Source of the DNA: Rhodobacteraceae bacterium QY30
GTDB lineage: Bacteria; Pseudomonadota; Alphaproteobacteria; Rhodobacterales; Rhodobacteraceae
Direction: 5' to 3'
Assembly (NCBI GenBank): GCA_002356635.1
Contig: CP023454.1
Coordinates: 496,001 to 560,000 of the forward strand
Length of the DNA: 64,000 bases
Numbering within the stretch: the first letter of the stretch is position 1; every line of letters begins with the position of its first letter. Of the stretch, positions 1 through 9,705 are shown piece by piece. Under the pieces are notes generated by a model. It had not been told where the DNA came from. It saw only the letters and a program-made list of their open reading frames with translations, and ran no database searches. The position numbers were made by a program, and so were the translations under genes.

Positions 1-714
1 GGCCTTCGGGGCCTTGCGCGGCAGTTCAGGCGCCAGGCCCAGGGCGCGCGCGCTGCAAGCATCGGACAGCGGGCAGATCCCGCAAGCGGGATTGCGCGGC
101 GTGCAGATCGTTGCGCCAAGGTCCATCATCGCCTGGGCATGATCGCCCGGGCGCGTATCGGGCGTCAGGCGGGCTGCCAGTTCCGTCAGTTCGGCCTTCG
201 CGGCCGGAAGGGGCGTTTCCACGGCGAAAAGCCGCGACACCACGCGTTCGACATTGCCGTCGACCACCACGGCCGCTTCGTCATGGGCGATGGCCGCGAC
301 GGCGGCGGCGGTATAGGGGCCGATGCCGGGCAGACCCAGCAGGCCGTCGCGGGTTTCGGGAAAGCGGCCGCCGTGATCCGCGACCACGGCGCGGGCGCAT
401 TTCAGAAGGTTGCGCGCCCGGGCGTAATAGCCAAGCCCGGCCCATTCCGCCATCACCTCGGCATCCGGGGCTGCCGCCAGATCGGCCACGGTCGGCCAAC
501 GGTCGGTGAAACGGCGGTAATAATCCCGCACCGCCGCGACGGTGGTCTGTTGCAGCATCACCTCGGACAGCCAGACACGATAAGGATCGGGCCGCACCCC
601 GGACCGGCGCTCGGCCGGGCCGACGCGCCAGGGCATGACCCGGGCCGAGCGGTCGTACCAGGCCAGAAGTGCTGCCGAGACCGCAGCATCCGGCGGAAAA
701 CTGTCGTCACGCAA
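1..714 (-). CDS. mutY: A/G-specific adenine DNA glycosylase MutY (3' end cut by window)
   Basis: Base-excision repair enzyme that removes adenine mispaired with 8-oxoguanine or guanine. Reading the minus strand, the helix-hairpin-helix segment LPGIGPYTAAAV is followed by VVVDGNVERV with the catalytic Asp, and the N-terminal part has LSEVMLQQT with the conserved Glu. Near the window edge are four cysteines spaced C-X6-C-X2-C-X5-C, the [4Fe-4S] cluster of the family. The C-terminal Nudix-like 8-oxoG recognition domain lies outside the window. No ATG is available: an in-frame stop sits 6 bases upstream of a TTG at 712-714, so TTG is the likely start. It is divergent from dciA. Confidence 0.95.
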   Translation of the reverse strand, partial: MRDDSFPPDAAVSAALLAWYDRSARVMPWRVGPAERRSGVRPDPYRVWLSEVMLQQTTVAAVRDYYRRFTDRWPTVADLAAAPDAEVMAEWAGLGYYARARNLLKCARAVVADHGGRFPETRDGLLGLPGIGPYTAAAVAAIAHDEAAVVVDGNVERVVSRLFAVETPLPAAKAELTELAARLTPDTRPGDHAQAMMDLGATICTPRNPACGICPLSDACSARALGLAPELPRKAPKA

Positions 715-806
715 TCTTTATGGCTCCGTGGGGCGGGGACGATATGGGCAAGAGGACTTTCCTTTCATAGGATAGTCAGAGACGCGCGAAAGGACAGCCC
801 ACCCCG

Positions 807-1361
807 ATGACCGACGCCGCCCCATCGACACGACGCCGGCTTCGCGGGTTCGAACCCACCGGATCGCTTCTGCGCGACAGGATCCGCACCGCCGGCGAAT
901 CGCGCGGTTTTGCCGTGTCGCGGCTGTTGACGCATTGGGCCGAGGTCGTGGGGGCCGATACTGCCGCCATCTGCCGACCGGTGAAGATCGGCTACGGCAA
1001 GGGCGGTTTTGGCGCAACCCTTACCCTGCTGACCACGGGCGCGACGGCCCCGCTTCTGCAAATGCAACTGCCCACCATCCGCGAACGGGTCAATGCCTGC
1101 TATGGCTACAATGCCATTTCCCGCGTGGCGATCACCCAGACCGCGCCCTCGGGCTTTGCCGAAGGGCAGGCGGCCTTTGCGCCCGCGCCCCGGAAGACGC
1201 CCGCCGCGCCACCGCCCGAGGTGCAGCGCAAGGCCAGCGAAGTGGCGGGTGGCATTGCCGATTCCGATCTGCGCATGGCGCTTGAAGCCCTGGCGCAAAA
1301 CGTCCTATCCCGTACCGGACGACCAGGCCGGACTCCTGCCGACCCTGAACAGAAAGGCTGA
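807..1361 (+). CDS. dciA: DciA-like DUF721 protein (replicative helicase loader candidate)
   Basis: 184-residue protein of the DUF721/DciA family, whose studied members help load the replicative helicase DnaB in bacteria lacking DnaC. The DUF721 core is residues 10-110 (LLTHWAEVVGADTAAICRP, then a strand-rich part ending in NACYGYNAISRV). The C-terminal 70 residues are rich in Pro and Ala and likely disordered. It stands directly upstream of a DsbA-like gene (3-base gap) and divergent from mutY, the usual alphaproteobacterial arrangement. Helicase loading is inferred from the family. Confidence 0.85.
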   Translation: MTDAAPSTRRRLRGFEPTGSLLRDRIRTAGESRGFAVSRLLTHWAEVVGADTAAICRPVKIGYGKGGFGATLTLLTTGATAPLLQMQLPTIRERVNACYGYNAISRVAITQTAPSGFAEGQAAFAPAPRKTPAAPPPEVQRKASEVAGGIADSDLRMALEALAQNVLSRTGRPGRTPADPEQKG

Positions 1362-1364
1362 ACA

Positions 1365-2015
1365 ATGCTTTGGAAGCTGACCCTTGCCGCCGCGCTGACC
1401 GTGACCGCGCTGGGCCTGACCCCGCAGCCGCTGCGCGCGCAGGAAACGGCCAGCCCGGCGGCGCCCGCCACCGCGCCCGCCGACATCAAGATCCCCGACA
1501 TGGTGCTGGGCAAGGCCGACGCCCCGCTGACGGTGACGGAATATGCGTCCTATACCTGCCCGCATTGCGCCAACTTCCACGACACCGTGTTCGAGAAGTT
1601 CAAGCAGAACTACATCGACACCGGCAAGGTGCGGTTCGTCTACCGCGAGGTGTATTTCGACAAGTACGGCCTTTGGGCGGCGATGGTCGCGCGTTGCGGC
1701 GGAGAGATGCGCTACTTCGGGATTTCCGACATCCTCTATTCGACCCAGCGCGACTGGCTGGCCTCGGGCAATGACGCAGGTATCGCGGATGCGCTGCGAA
1801 AGGTCGGCTTGACGGCGGGACTGGACAAGGCGCAACTGGACGCCTGCATGAACGATGGCGCGACAGCGCAGGCGATGGTCACGACCTACCAGGCCAATGC
1901 GACCGCCGACAAGATCGAGGGCACGCCCAGCTTCCTGATCAACGGCAAGCTTTATTCCGGCGAAATGACCTATGAGGACTTCGCAAAGATCCTTGACGAA
2001 CAGCTGAAGGGCTGA
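1365..2015 (+). CDS. DsbA family periplasmic thioredoxin-fold protein
   Basis: 216-residue secreted thioredoxin-fold protein of the DsbA/BdbD (Thioredoxin_4) family. Residues 1-25 form a signal peptide ending at LRAQ. The active site is CPHC in YTCPHCANFH near residue 64, and the cis-Pro loop is in GTPSFLING near residue 187. It probably makes or shuffles disulfides in the periplasm; CPHC is the dithiol of classical DsbA. The gene follows dciA by 3 bases and precedes a CoA transferase by 4, so the three are probably co-transcribed. In many relatives smc follows this gene; here it does not. Confidence 0.9.
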   Translation: MLWKLTLAAALTVTALGLTPQPLRAQETASPAAPATAPADIKIPDMVLGKADAPLTVTEYASYTCPHCANFHDTVFEKFKQNYIDTGKVRFVYREVYFDKYGLWAAMVARCGGEMRYFGISDILYSTQRDWLASGNDAGIADALRKVGLTAGLDKAQLDACMNDGATAQAMVTTYQANATADKIEGTPSFLINGKLYSGEMTYEDFAKILDEQLKG

Positions 2016-2019
2016 CCGC

Positions 2020-3162
2020 ATGACACCGCTGGAGGGGGTCAAGGTCGTCGAACTGGCGCGGATTCTGGCTGGCCCCTGGGCCGGTCAGATGCTGGCCGAT
2101 CTGGGCGCCGAGGTCATCAAGGTCGAGGCGCCCGAAGGCGACGACACCCGCCGCTGGGGACCGCCGTTCATCGAACGGGACGGGGAAAAGACCGCCGCCT
2201 ATTTCCATTCGACGAACCGGGGCAAGAAATCGGTGATCTGCGATTTCCGCACACCGGAAGGACAGGCCTTCGTGCGCGATCTGGTGCGGGACGCGGACGT
2301 GCTGATCGAGAACTTCAAGGTGGGCGGGCTGGCAAAATACGGGCTGGATTACGCCAGCCTGCAAAAGGTCAATCCGCGGCTGATCTATTGCTCGGTCACG
2401 GGTTTTGGCCAGGACGGGCCTTACGCGCACCGGGCGGGATACGATTACATCATCCAGGGCATGTCGGGGCTGATGAGCGTGACCGGCGCACCGGACGGTC
2501 AGCCGCAGAAGGTCGGCGTGGCGGTGACGGACATCTTCACCGGCATTTATGCGGCAACGGGCATCCTTGCGGCGCTGCACCAGCGGCACCGGACGGGGCA
2601 GGGCCAGCATGTCGACATGGCGCTGTTCGATGTGGCGACCGCGATCATGGCCAACCAGGCAATGAACTATCTGGCCACCGGCACCTCGCCGCGGCGGATG
2701 GGCAATGCGCATCCGAACCTTGTGCCCTATGCGGTGTTCGACTGTTCCGATGGCTACGCGATCCTCGCCACGGGGAACGACAGCCAATACCGCAAGCTGT
2801 GCCGGATTCTGGGTCTTGAGGCCCAGGCCGAGGCCCCCGAATATCTGACGAACGCCGACCGGATCGCCAACCGCGATGCCTTGACCGCCGCGATCACCGC
2901 GAAGACCCGGGGCTGGACGCGCGATGCGCTTCTGGCGGCCTGCGAGGCCGAGGGCGTGCCTGCCGGCCCGATCAACGAGATGGGCGATGTGTTTGCAGAT
3001 CCGCAGATCATTGCCCGCAAGATGCAGATCGCGCCCGAGGGCGTTCCCGGTGTTCGGTTGCCGATCACCTTCTCGGGGGCGGAACTGGCGCTGGACCGTG
3101 CCTCGCCGCGGCTGGGGCAGCATGACGCCGAAGTGCGGGCAGGGCAGAAGGCCGAAGCCTGA
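2020..3162 (+). CDS. CaiB/BaiF family (class III) CoA transferase
   Basis: 380 residues, usual length for class III CoA transferases, which move CoA between carboxylic acids through an aspartyl-CoA anhydride. Family marks are LAGPWAGQMLADLGAEVIKVE near the N terminus, TNRGKKSV near residue 70, and DMALFDVATAIMANQ near residue 200, where the Asp fits the catalytic position. GVPAGPINEM in the last third is the usual substrate-loop region. The substrate cannot be read from sequence. It lies 4 bases after the DsbA-like gene and ends 10 bases before the convergent lpxK. Confidence 0.92.
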   Translation: MTPLEGVKVVELARILAGPWAGQMLADLGAEVIKVEAPEGDDTRRWGPPFIERDGEKTAAYFHSTNRGKKSVICDFRTPEGQAFVRDLVRDADVLIENFKVGGLAKYGLDYASLQKVNPRLIYCSVTGFGQDGPYAHRAGYDYIIQGMSGLMSVTGAPDGQPQKVGVAVTDIFTGIYAATGILAALHQRHRTGQGQHVDMALFDVATAIMANQAMNYLATGTSPRRMGNAHPNLVPYAVFDCSDGYAILATGNDSQYRKLCRILGLEAQAEAPEYLTNADRIANRDALTAAITAKTRGWTRDALLAACEAEGVPAGPINEMGDVFADPQIIARKMQIAPEGVPGVRLPITFSGAELALDRASPRLGQHDAEVRAGQKAEA

Positions 3163-3172
3163 GGCGCGGCGG

Positions 3173-4165
3173 CTAAAGGCCCAACCGTGTCAGCGCCGCG
3201 TCGATCGGCGACCAGTCTTCCAGTTCCAGCCGCACCGGCAGGGCCAGCACCTGCGCGCGGAATGCGGCGGGCAGGCGCACGGCGTCCTTTTCGGTCGTCA
3301 CCAGTTGTGCGCCCAGGGCCTGCGCCTCGGCCGACAGGCGTTGCAGCAGGGCGCGGGTGAAGGGCTGGTGGTCGTCCAGCGGCTCGGACCGCGCCAGATC
3401 GGCGCCCAGGCTGCGAAGGGTGGCGAAGAACTTCTCGGGATGGCCGATGCCTGCGAAGGCCAGGACGCGCATGTCCTGCCAGTCCATCCCGGTTTCCAGG
3501 GGCCGCAACTCTCCGGTCAGGTGGGGGACGGTGATCTGGCGGCCCCAGGTGGCGGTGAACTGCGCCTGCGCCGGCCGGGGACCGATGGACAGCAGCAGAT
3601 CGGCGCGACGAAGACCGGCGGCCACGGGTTCGCGCAACGGACCGGCCGGCAGGCAGAGGCCGTTGCCGAAGCCCTTGCCCGCATCGACCGTCAGGATGGT
3701 CAGATCCTTGACCAGCGCGGGGTTCTGATGGCCGTCGTCCAGCACGATCACCTGCGCCCCCGCAGCTATCGCGGCCCTTGCGCCCGCCGCCCGGTCCCGC
3801 GCGACCCAGGTGGGCGCGAAGGCCGAGATCAGCAGCGGCTCGTCCCCGGTATCGGCGGCGCTGTGGTGGCGTTCGTCCACGCGCACCGGGCCGGTCAGGC
3901 GCCCGCCGTGGCCACGACTGACGACATGCGCCGCCATGCCCCGGTCGGCCAGCCGCTGGACAAGTGCGATCGTCGCCGGGGTCTTGCCGGTACCGCCGGC
4001 ATTGATGTTGCCGATGCAGATCACCGGGACGGCCAGGCGCGCGCCCGGTTGCGCGACGCGCCGTGCCGTCGCCCGGGCATAGATCGCGCCCAGAGGGGCC
4101 AGCAGGCGCGCCGTTGCGCCGGGGGTTTCGGGGCTGCGGTACCAGAAGGCGGGGGGCTGCATCAC
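3173..4165 (-). CDS. lpxK: Tetraacyldisaccharide 4'-kinase LpxK
   Basis: 330-residue inner-membrane kinase that phosphorylates the 4' position of the lipid A disaccharide precursor, making lipid IVA. The P-loop is [11 protein letters not shown] near residue 53, and DDGHQN near residue 140 is the family's conserved acidic motif. The N terminus [11 protein letters not shown] followed by LAPLGAIY is the usual membrane-associating segment. The ATG start overlaps the stop of the waaA homologue by 4 bases, so the two are translationally coupled in an LPS operon. Confidence 0.95.
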   Translation of the reverse strand: MMQPPAFWYRSPETPGATARLLAPLGAIYARATARRVAQPGARLAVPVICIGNINAGGTGKTPATIALVQRLADRGMAAHVVSRGHGGRLTGPVRVDERHHSAADTGDEPLLISAFAPTWVARDRAAGARAAIAAGAQVIVLDDGHQNPALVKDLTILTVDAGKGFGNGLCLPAGPLREPVAAGLRRADLLLSIGPRPAQAQFTATWGRQITVPHLTGELRPLETGMDWQDMRVLAFAGIGHPEKFFATLRSLGADLARSEPLDDHQPFTRALLQRLSAEAQALGAQLVTTEKDAVRLPAAFRAQVLALPVRLELEDWSPIDAALTRLGL

Positions 4166-5433
4166 GCCGCCTTTTCCGGGCCGGCCACCAGCCCCGCTGC
4201 CGGGCGCAGGTTGGTCGGCGTCTCGGCCATCATCAGGTCCGCCAGGATATGGGCCACGCGGTCGGTGACCTCGGCGCCGCCAGAGGCAGCGGCCCAGGCA
4301 TTGTGGGCCAGTTGCGCCGCGCGATCGGGGGCGCTGACCTCGGCCAGTGCCTGGGCAAGATCCGGCCCATCGACCACCTGCCGCGTCGCCCGCGCCTCGC
4401 GCAGTCGGGCATAGGCTTCGGGATAGGGGGCGACATGTGCACCATGCAGGATCGCCGATCCCAATGCCGCGGGCTCCATCGGACTGCGGCCGCCGCCGTT
4501 GGCCGCCAGCGTGCCGCCCATGAAGGTGACGGGCGCCAGCCGGTACCAGAGACCCAGCTCGGTCTCGCCATCGGTGATGAAGACCTGGGTGTCGGCCTCG
4601 GGTTCCTCGTCGCGGGCGCGCTGGGCCACGTCCCAGCCTTCGCGGGATAACCGTTCCGCCAGCGCGGGCGCGCGTGCGGGATCGGTCGGCACCAGGATCA
4701 GCAGCATCCGGTGCGCCAGGCGCAGCACATGGGAATGCGCCGCGATCACGGCCTCTTCCTCGGAGGGCGGGCAGGACATCGCCAGCCAGACCGGGCGGGC
4801 CGCGAACAGGGTCGCCAATGCGTCACGCTCGGCCTCGGTGCAGGGAAGCGGGTCGGTGGTTTCCTCGATCCGGCCGGTGATCTCGATCCGGGTCTCGGGG
4901 CCGCCAAGCCGTTGGTAATAGGCGGCAGCATCGGGGTCCTGCGCCAGGATCAGGCTGAGCATCGGGACAAGCGCCGCCGCGATCGCGCCCGCGGGATACC
5001 AGCGCCGCGGCGGCTGCGGCGGTCGGCGGGCATCGGCCAGCACCACCGGAATGCCCCGTCCCCGCGCCGCCACGATCAGCGCGGGCGGCAGGTCATCCCC
5101 CGTCAGGACGATCAGCGCGGGCCGCCAATGATCCAGCCAGACGGCAATGGCGCCAGACTGGTCGGGCGGCGTGGCGGCCGTGACGGTGCCAGCGGGAAAG
5201 TCCGTTGCGGGATGATCGGCAACGTCGAAGGTGACCAGAAAACGCAGTCCCGGCCGGTCCCGGGTCATCCGCCGGGCCAGGTGGCCGATCCCCGCGATCC
5301 GTTGGCCCGATCCGGCCTGCAGCCAGATCAGCGGCCCGGTGCCGTCAGCCCCCGCCGCAGGCAGGGCGCCTGCGCGGTTCTCGCCGCCGCGCGCCAGCAG
5401 CAGATAGAGGCTGAGTGCAAGGGAATGGCCCAT
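4162..5433 (-). CDS. WaaA/KdtA-like Kdo transferase lacking the usual catalytic Glu
   Basis: 423-residue glycosyltransferase of the WaaA (GT30) family, which adds Kdo from CMP-Kdo to lipid IVA. The C-terminal half is typical: [20 protein letters not shown] (nucleotide-sugar binding, near residue 310) and [11 protein letters not shown]. In the N-terminal domain the family motif with HAxSxGE is replaced by LQAGSGQR, putting Gln44 where the catalytic-base Glu is expected (codon CAA). The position next to lpxK fits Kdo transfer, but the substitution makes the activity uncertain. It could be a diverged paralogue, with the canonical enzyme elsewhere in the genome. Confidence 0.8.
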   Translation of the reverse strand: MGHSLALSLYLLLARGGENRAGALPAAGADGTGPLIWLQAGSGQRIAGIGHLARRMTRDRPGLRFLVTFDVADHPATDFPAGTVTAATPPDQSGAIAVWLDHWRPALIVLTGDDLPPALIVAARGRGIPVVLADARRPPQPPRRWYPAGAIAAALVPMLSLILAQDPDAAAYYQRLGGPETRIEITGRIEETTDPLPCTEAERDALATLFAARPVWLAMSCPPSEEEAVIAAHSHVLRLAHRMLLILVPTDPARAPALAERLSREGWDVAQRARDEEPEADTQVFITDGETELGLWYRLAPVTFMGGTLAANGGGRSPMEPAALGSAILHGAHVAPYPEAYARLREARATRQVVDGPDLAQALAEVSAPDRAAQLAHNAWAAASGGAEVTDRVAHILADLMMAETPTNLRPAAGLVAGPEKAA

Positions 5434-5442
5434 GGACTGGCC

Positions 5443-5691
5443 TCAGCGGCCCAGTTCCTCGGTCGGGCTCGCGGCCTCGGCCTCGTCCCGCAGGCGGTGG
5501 ATATGGGCGATGTAGTAGCGCATGTGCGCGTCATCGACGGTGCGCTGGGCCTCGGCCTTCCAGGCCAGGTAGGCGCTTTCGTAATTGGGGAAGATCCCCA
5601 CGACATGAAGCTTGGACACGTCCTTGAAGACATTCCGGGTGGGCGAGGCGAGTTCGCCGCCGAAGACAAGATGCAGGCGTTGCTGGGACAT
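5443..5691 (-). CDS. DUF4170 domain small protein
   Basis: 82-residue soluble protein of the DUF4170 family, function unknown. The core HLVFGGELASP, KLHVVGIFPNYESAYLAWKA and HMRYYIAHIHRL is the whole conserved domain. Members occur almost only in alphaproteobacteria, between a CysQ-like phosphatase gene and waaA/lpxK, as here, which suggests a link to envelope or lipid A metabolism. It lies 9 bases upstream of the waaA homologue on the same strand. Confidence 0.85.
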   Translation of the reverse strand: MSQQRLHLVFGGELASPTRNVFKDVSKLHVVGIFPNYESAYLAWKAEAQRTVDDAHMRYYIAHIHRLRDEAEAASPTEELGR

Positions 5692-5743
5692 GTCGGACTC
5701 CTGGCCGGTTGCGGGCGCACCTTATGTCAGGATGCCGTCCCCC

Positions 5744-6553
5744 TCAAGGCAGGCCGGGTGCGGGCGCCAGTCCGGCGACCAGAGCATCATGCACCAGCAC
5801 GCCCGCGGCGATGACCCCGGGCGTGCGCGGGTCGGGGCGGTTGAAGACCAGGCCGCCGCCGCTTCGGTCGGTGACGCGGGCCCCGGCGCGTTCCGCGATC
5901 AGGGCGCCGGCCGCGATGTCCCATTCCCAGGTCGGGCCGGGGGAAAGCATCGCGTCGAACCGGCCCTCGGCCACCAGGCACAGCCGATAGGCAAGCGAGG
6001 CCCGGAAATCCCGTTTCACCGGCGGCACGCGGCCAGCCTTCCAGTGTTCAGGCGCCATGTTGCGCTTGGCGGTCAACAGGGTCGCGTTGTTCACCGTCCG
6101 CGGGGACGAGACCGCAAGCGGCGCGCCATTGCACAGGGCGGGACCGTGGCGCGTGGCGGTGTAGAGCCGGTCGGTGATCGGCAGGAAGACCGCCGCGGCG
6201 ATAACCCGGCCCGCGACCGCCACGGCGATGGAATGGGCGAAGGTCCGTTCTCCGGCGATGAAGGCGCGCGTGCCGTCCAGCGGATCCAGGATGAAGACCG
6301 GATCCGCCTTGAGGCGCGCGGCATCGTCGGGCGTTTCTTCCGACAGCCAGCCATAATCGGGCCGTGCGGTCCGCAGCCGATCGGCCAGCATGTCGTTGAT
6401 CGCCAGATCCGCCTCGGTCACGGGGCCGGCGCCTTCGTCCTTTTCCCAGACCTGCGGCTTCTGCTGCCAGTAGCGCCGCGCGATGTCGCCCGCCGCGCGC
6501 GCGGCATCGGCGATCAGCGTCAGGTCGGACTGATGTTCGTCAGGCTCCGGCAA
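5744..6553 (-). CDS. Inositol monophosphatase family protein, CysQ-like 3'(2'),5'-bisphosphate nucleotidase
   Basis: 269-residue Mg2+-dependent, lithium-sensitive type phosphatase. Metal-binding motifs are LSEETPDD (Glu near residue 75), DPLDGTRAF near residue 93 and WEWDIAAGALI near residue 207. The CysQ subgroup removes the 3' phosphate of PAP produced by sulfate assimilation; this is the best guess, but inositol-1-phosphate cannot be excluded. Its start overlaps the end of pmbA by 14 bases, so it is translated as part of the pmbA-to-lpxK operon. Confidence 0.85.
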   Translation of the reverse strand: MPEPDEHQSDLTLIADAARAAGDIARRYWQQKPQVWEKDEGAGPVTEADLAINDMLADRLRTARPDYGWLSEETPDDAARLKADPVFILDPLDGTRAFIAGERTFAHSIAVAVAGRVIAAAVFLPITDRLYTATRHGPALCNGAPLAVSSPRTVNNATLLTAKRNMAPEHWKAGRVPPVKRDFRASLAYRLCLVAEGRFDAMLSPGPTWEWDIAAGALIAERAGARVTDRSGGGLVFNRPDPRTPGVIAAGVLVHDALVAGLAPAPGLP

Positions 6554-7898
6554 GGGTCAGCCCTTCGACCAGAAGGCTGGGCACGACATGGCTGAGCCAG
6601 GGGCGCGCGTCGTTGGCGGGCGTGATCCGCAGCAGCATGTCGCGCAGGTTGCCCGCCAGGGTGAATTCGTTCACCGGATAGGCCAGTTCGCCATTCTCGA
6701 CCCAGAAGCCCGAGGCGCCGCGCGAATAGTCGCCCGTGGTGGCATTGATCGACGCCCCGATCATCGAGGTCACCAGAACGCCGGTGCCGATCTGGCGGAT
6801 CAGGTCGTCCCGGCTTTGGCTGCCCTGGGTCAGGGCGATGTTGCCGACCGAAGGCGACGGTGGCGACGACGGCCCGCGGCTCGCGTTCCCGGTCGAGCGC
6901 AGGCCCAGGCGGCGGGCGGTGCCCAGATCAAGGGTCCAGCTTGTCAGGATGCCGTCATCCACGATCGCACGGGCCCGGGTCGGAAGCCCCTCGGCATCGA
7001 AGGGCCGAGAGGAGGAGATGCGGGGGCGGAACGGGTCTTCGAGGATCGACAGCCCCTTGGGCAGAACCTGGGTTCCCATTGCGTCCCGCAGCCAGGACGA
7101 ACCGCGCACGATCGAGGCGCCGTTGATCGCTGCCAGCAGGTGCCCGATCAGGCCGGCGGCGATGCGTTCGTCAAAGATCACCGGAAAGGCGCCGGTGCGG
7201 GGCTGGCGCGGGTTCTGGCGTTCGACGGCGCGTTCGCCCGCCTTCCGGCCAATGCTTTCGGCATCTGGCAGTTCCGCCTGGAAGGTGCGGGATTCGGCGG
7301 ACCAGTCGCGCTCCATCTTCAGACCTTCGCCGCTGATGGCCACGGCCGAGATCGAACGCGAGGTGCGGGCATAGCCGCCCTGGAAGCCGTTCGTGGCGGC
7401 AAACTGGACGCGGCGCCGCCCGTAGCTGGCCGATGCCGACTGAACCTGTGTCACGCCCGAAACCGCCAGCGCCGCCGCTTCGGCCCGCAGCGCATCCTGT
7501 TCCAGCGCGGAGGGCTCGGGTTCGGCCGTGGAGTCGGCCAGTTCCAGCGCCGCGATGTCCCAGTTCCGGGCCAGTTCGCCCGGGTCGGCCAGACCGACCG
7601 ATGAATCCTGCGGCGCCTCGCGCGCCATGGCAACGGCGCGTTCGGCCATGTCCGCCAGGGTCCGGTCGCTGATCGACGAAGCCGAAACGCAGGCCTGGCG
7701 CTGTCCGACCAGCACGCGCAGGCCGATCTCGATCCCCTCGGCGCGTTCGGCCTGTTCCAGATGGCCCTGCCGCACATCGATCGACACGGCGGTGCCATCC
7801 ACGGCCATCGCATCCGCGGCCTCGGCCCCGGCCTTGCGGGCGGCGGCCAGCAGGGCCTCGGTCAGCTGCGACAGGTCGGTGGGCGTGGCTGCGGTCAT
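6540..7898 (-). CDS. pmbA: TldD/PmbA family metalloprotease subunit PmbA
   Basis: 452-residue PmbA (TldE), partner of TldD in a heterodimeric protease that trims modified peptides such as microcin B17 precursors. The N-terminal domain carries VDIRQGHLEQAERAEG, and the C-terminal domain has GFWVENGELAYPVNEFTLAG, the signature end of the family. PmbA lacks the HExxxH motif of TldD, as expected here. It is the first gene of the minus-strand group running to lpxK. No tldD is in the window. Confidence 0.92.
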   Translation of the reverse strand: MTAATPTDLSQLTEALLAAARKAGAEAADAMAVDGTAVSIDVRQGHLEQAERAEGIEIGLRVLVGQRQACVSASSISDRTLADMAERAVAMAREAPQDSSVGLADPGELARNWDIAALELADSTAEPEPSALEQDALRAEAAALAVSGVTQVQSASASYGRRRVQFAATNGFQGGYARTSRSISAVAISGEGLKMERDWSAESRTFQAELPDAESIGRKAGERAVERQNPRQPRTGAFPVIFDERIAAGLIGHLLAAINGASIVRGSSWLRDAMGTQVLPKGLSILEDPFRPRISSSRPFDAEGLPTRARAIVDDGILTSWTLDLGTARRLGLRSTGNASRGPSSPPSPSVGNIALTQGSQSRDDLIRQIGTGVLVTSMIGASINATTGDYSRGASGFWVENGELAYPVNEFTLAGNLRDMLLRITPANDARPWLSHVVPSLLVEGLTLAGA

Positions 7899-7984
7899 GA
7901 TAGGGCGCTTTCGGGGAAAGGTGGGGCCTCTGGTCAGAGCTAATCATTGTACCGGAGCGGTGCAAGGAAAAGGCAGGCTATGCG

Positions 7985-8020
7985 AAAAGGGCCGCCCGGC
8001 ACCCGGACGGCCCCCTTTTT
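7985..8020 (-). terminator. Intrinsic terminator downstream of the DUF2125 gene
   Basis: GGGCCG(C)CCGG pairs with CCGG(A)CGGCCC around a short loop. Read on the minus strand, the hairpin is followed by TTTTCGC; it lies 17 bases past the stop of the DUF2125 gene. On the plus strand it is followed by CCTTTTT, so it could work in both directions. Confidence 0.7.
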
Positions 8021-8036
8021 CTGCAAGCTGCCGCGC

Positions 8037-9536
8037 TTATTGCAGGCGCTGGCCGTTGGCGCTGATGCTGCCGTCTTCCTTGAACTCGATCTTCGAGGTC
8101 AGGACATCGTCGCCCGAAGGCACGGTGAAAGCGCCCAGCATCATGCGAACGCCCATCGCCTGATCCTCGGGGACAAGGCCCATCGCCACCAGCTTGTCCA
8201 TCAGTCCGTTGCCGCCGACCAGCTTCAGGTCCACCGCGCCCACGGGCTTCGGGGTTTCGCCGGTGTTGTCGATGGTGGCCTGGCCCGAGCCGGTCAGTTC
8301 GGCGCCTGCGACCGAAAGCCTGACTTCATTCAGGGAAACCTGGTCGATCTTGCCCGGCGTCTTCGTGGATTGCGCTGTGGCCGGGTCAAAGATGTCGACG
8401 TCCAGCGTGGCCGTGCCGTTCGCGTCGATCACCACCGTCGCCGGATCGCGCGGGAGTTGCTTGGTCGGATCGAACATGTCCCAGATCGCATCGGCCACCT
8501 TCAGGTCGACCAGCTTCGTCACGATCTTGAAGGGCTGCGGTGCAGCGCCCTTCGCCACGGGCATCGCGAAGTCGAAGATCGACGATCCCAGCGACACTTC
8601 CAGATTGGGCGGCAGGTTCGGCACGGTCAGGTTCATCTGCGCGCCGCCGGATTCACCGCCGTAGGACAGGCCGTCCTTCGACATGGCAAAGTGCAGCTTG
8701 CCCGCGCTGTCCTTGTAATCGACCTTGCCCTCGCCATCCTTCGCGCTCTTGAACGACGCGCTGTAGGTGCCGCCGCCATAGGTGAAGGTGCCCGACATGT
8801 TCGTCCCGGCGTTCAGGGCAGCGGCAAGGTTGCCGTTCAGGTCCGCCCCTTCGACCACCTGCGCCTTCGACGTGCCGGCCAGGTTCTGCACCGTACCGGT
8901 CAGATCGAAGTTGCCCTCGTTGCCGGCCTCGGACGAAGTGGCCGCGACCTTCAGGTCCGCCGAGGCCGCCGAGAAGGTTGAATCCAGTCCGAACCCGCCG
9001 GTGCGGACCATGTGCGACTGGCTGGTGATGTCCTTCATGGTCAGGTCCACCGTCGCGGGCAGTTCCTTTCCTTCGGATACCGCCGAGGACAGGACCAGCC
9101 CGACCGAAGCGGCCTTGGCGTCATAGGTGATGTCTTCCGGCGCGCCCGAGGCGGTGATCAGCAGGTCCGACTGCTTGACCATCAGGTCCGTCTCGACGGT
9201 CTTTCCTTCGGGATCCTTGCCGGAAATCTTCACGGGCATCTCGGCGGGCAGGGTGATCTCGACCCGGCCGTCACCGGTTTCGCGCAGCCGCACTTCCGGC
9301 AGCGTCACCGTGAACGCGCCCTCCTCGCTCCGCTTGGAGGCGATCACCGCATTCGTCACCACAAGGGTGTCACCCTCCATCGCGCTGGCATCCGAGGTGA
9401 CGACCTGACCGCTGGCCGTGTAATAGTCCACCCAGCCCTGCCAGACCTGCTCGGCGGTCACGTCGGCCTGCACGGCCGTGGAACCAAGCAGCAGGGCCAG
9501 CGCCGACCCGGCTCCGAAAGCGGTCCATTGTTTCAT
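8037..9536 (-). CDS. DUF2125 domain secreted protein
   Basis: 499-residue protein of the alphaproteobacterial DUF2125 family, function unknown. A clear signal peptide covers residues 1-24 (MKQWTAFGAGSALALLLG, cleavage near VQA-D). The rest is rich in beta strands, Thr, Ser and Asp with no membrane segment, which fits an extracytoplasmic beta-sheet protein. The tail SMG...KIEFKEDGSISANGQRL is typical of the family. It is monocistronic: divergent from the crotonase gene and followed by a strong terminator. Confidence 0.82.
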   Translation of the reverse strand: MKQWTAFGAGSALALLLGSTAVQADVTAEQVWQGWVDYYTASGQVVTSDASAMEGDTLVVTNAVIASKRSEEGAFTVTLPEVRLRETGDGRVEITLPAEMPVKISGKDPEGKTVETDLMVKQSDLLITASGAPEDITYDAKAASVGLVLSSAVSEGKELPATVDLTMKDITSQSHMVRTGGFGLDSTFSAASADLKVAATSSEAGNEGNFDLTGTVQNLAGTSKAQVVEGADLNGNLAAALNAGTNMSGTFTYGGGTYSASFKSAKDGEGKVDYKDSAGKLHFAMSKDGLSYGGESGGAQMNLTVPNLPPNLEVSLGSSIFDFAMPVAKGAAPQPFKIVTKLVDLKVADAIWDMFDPTKQLPRDPATVVIDANGTATLDVDIFDPATAQSTKTPGKIDQVSLNEVRLSVAGAELTGSGQATIDNTGETPKPVGAVDLKLVGGNGLMDKLVAMGLVPEDQAMGVRMMLGAFTVPSGDDVLTSKIEFKEDGSISANGQRLQ

Positions 9537-9705
9537 GATCTATCCTTTGTCCTCAGTATTCGTTTTACAGAATCCGTTGAGCCCGGTCGGGGGTCAAGTC
9601 CGGGAAACCCGCCACACAGGACCGGTTTCGCCCCTTTCCTGTCTGGCCTCCGGGCGCCGCGACCTGATACATGAGAAAAAACCGGCATTTTCAAGGCGAA
9701 GGCGC

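Noticed and set aside
841-865. GGTTCGAACCC, like a tRNA T arm
   Set aside because: It lies inside the dciA coding region and no acceptor, D or anticodon arm surrounds it.
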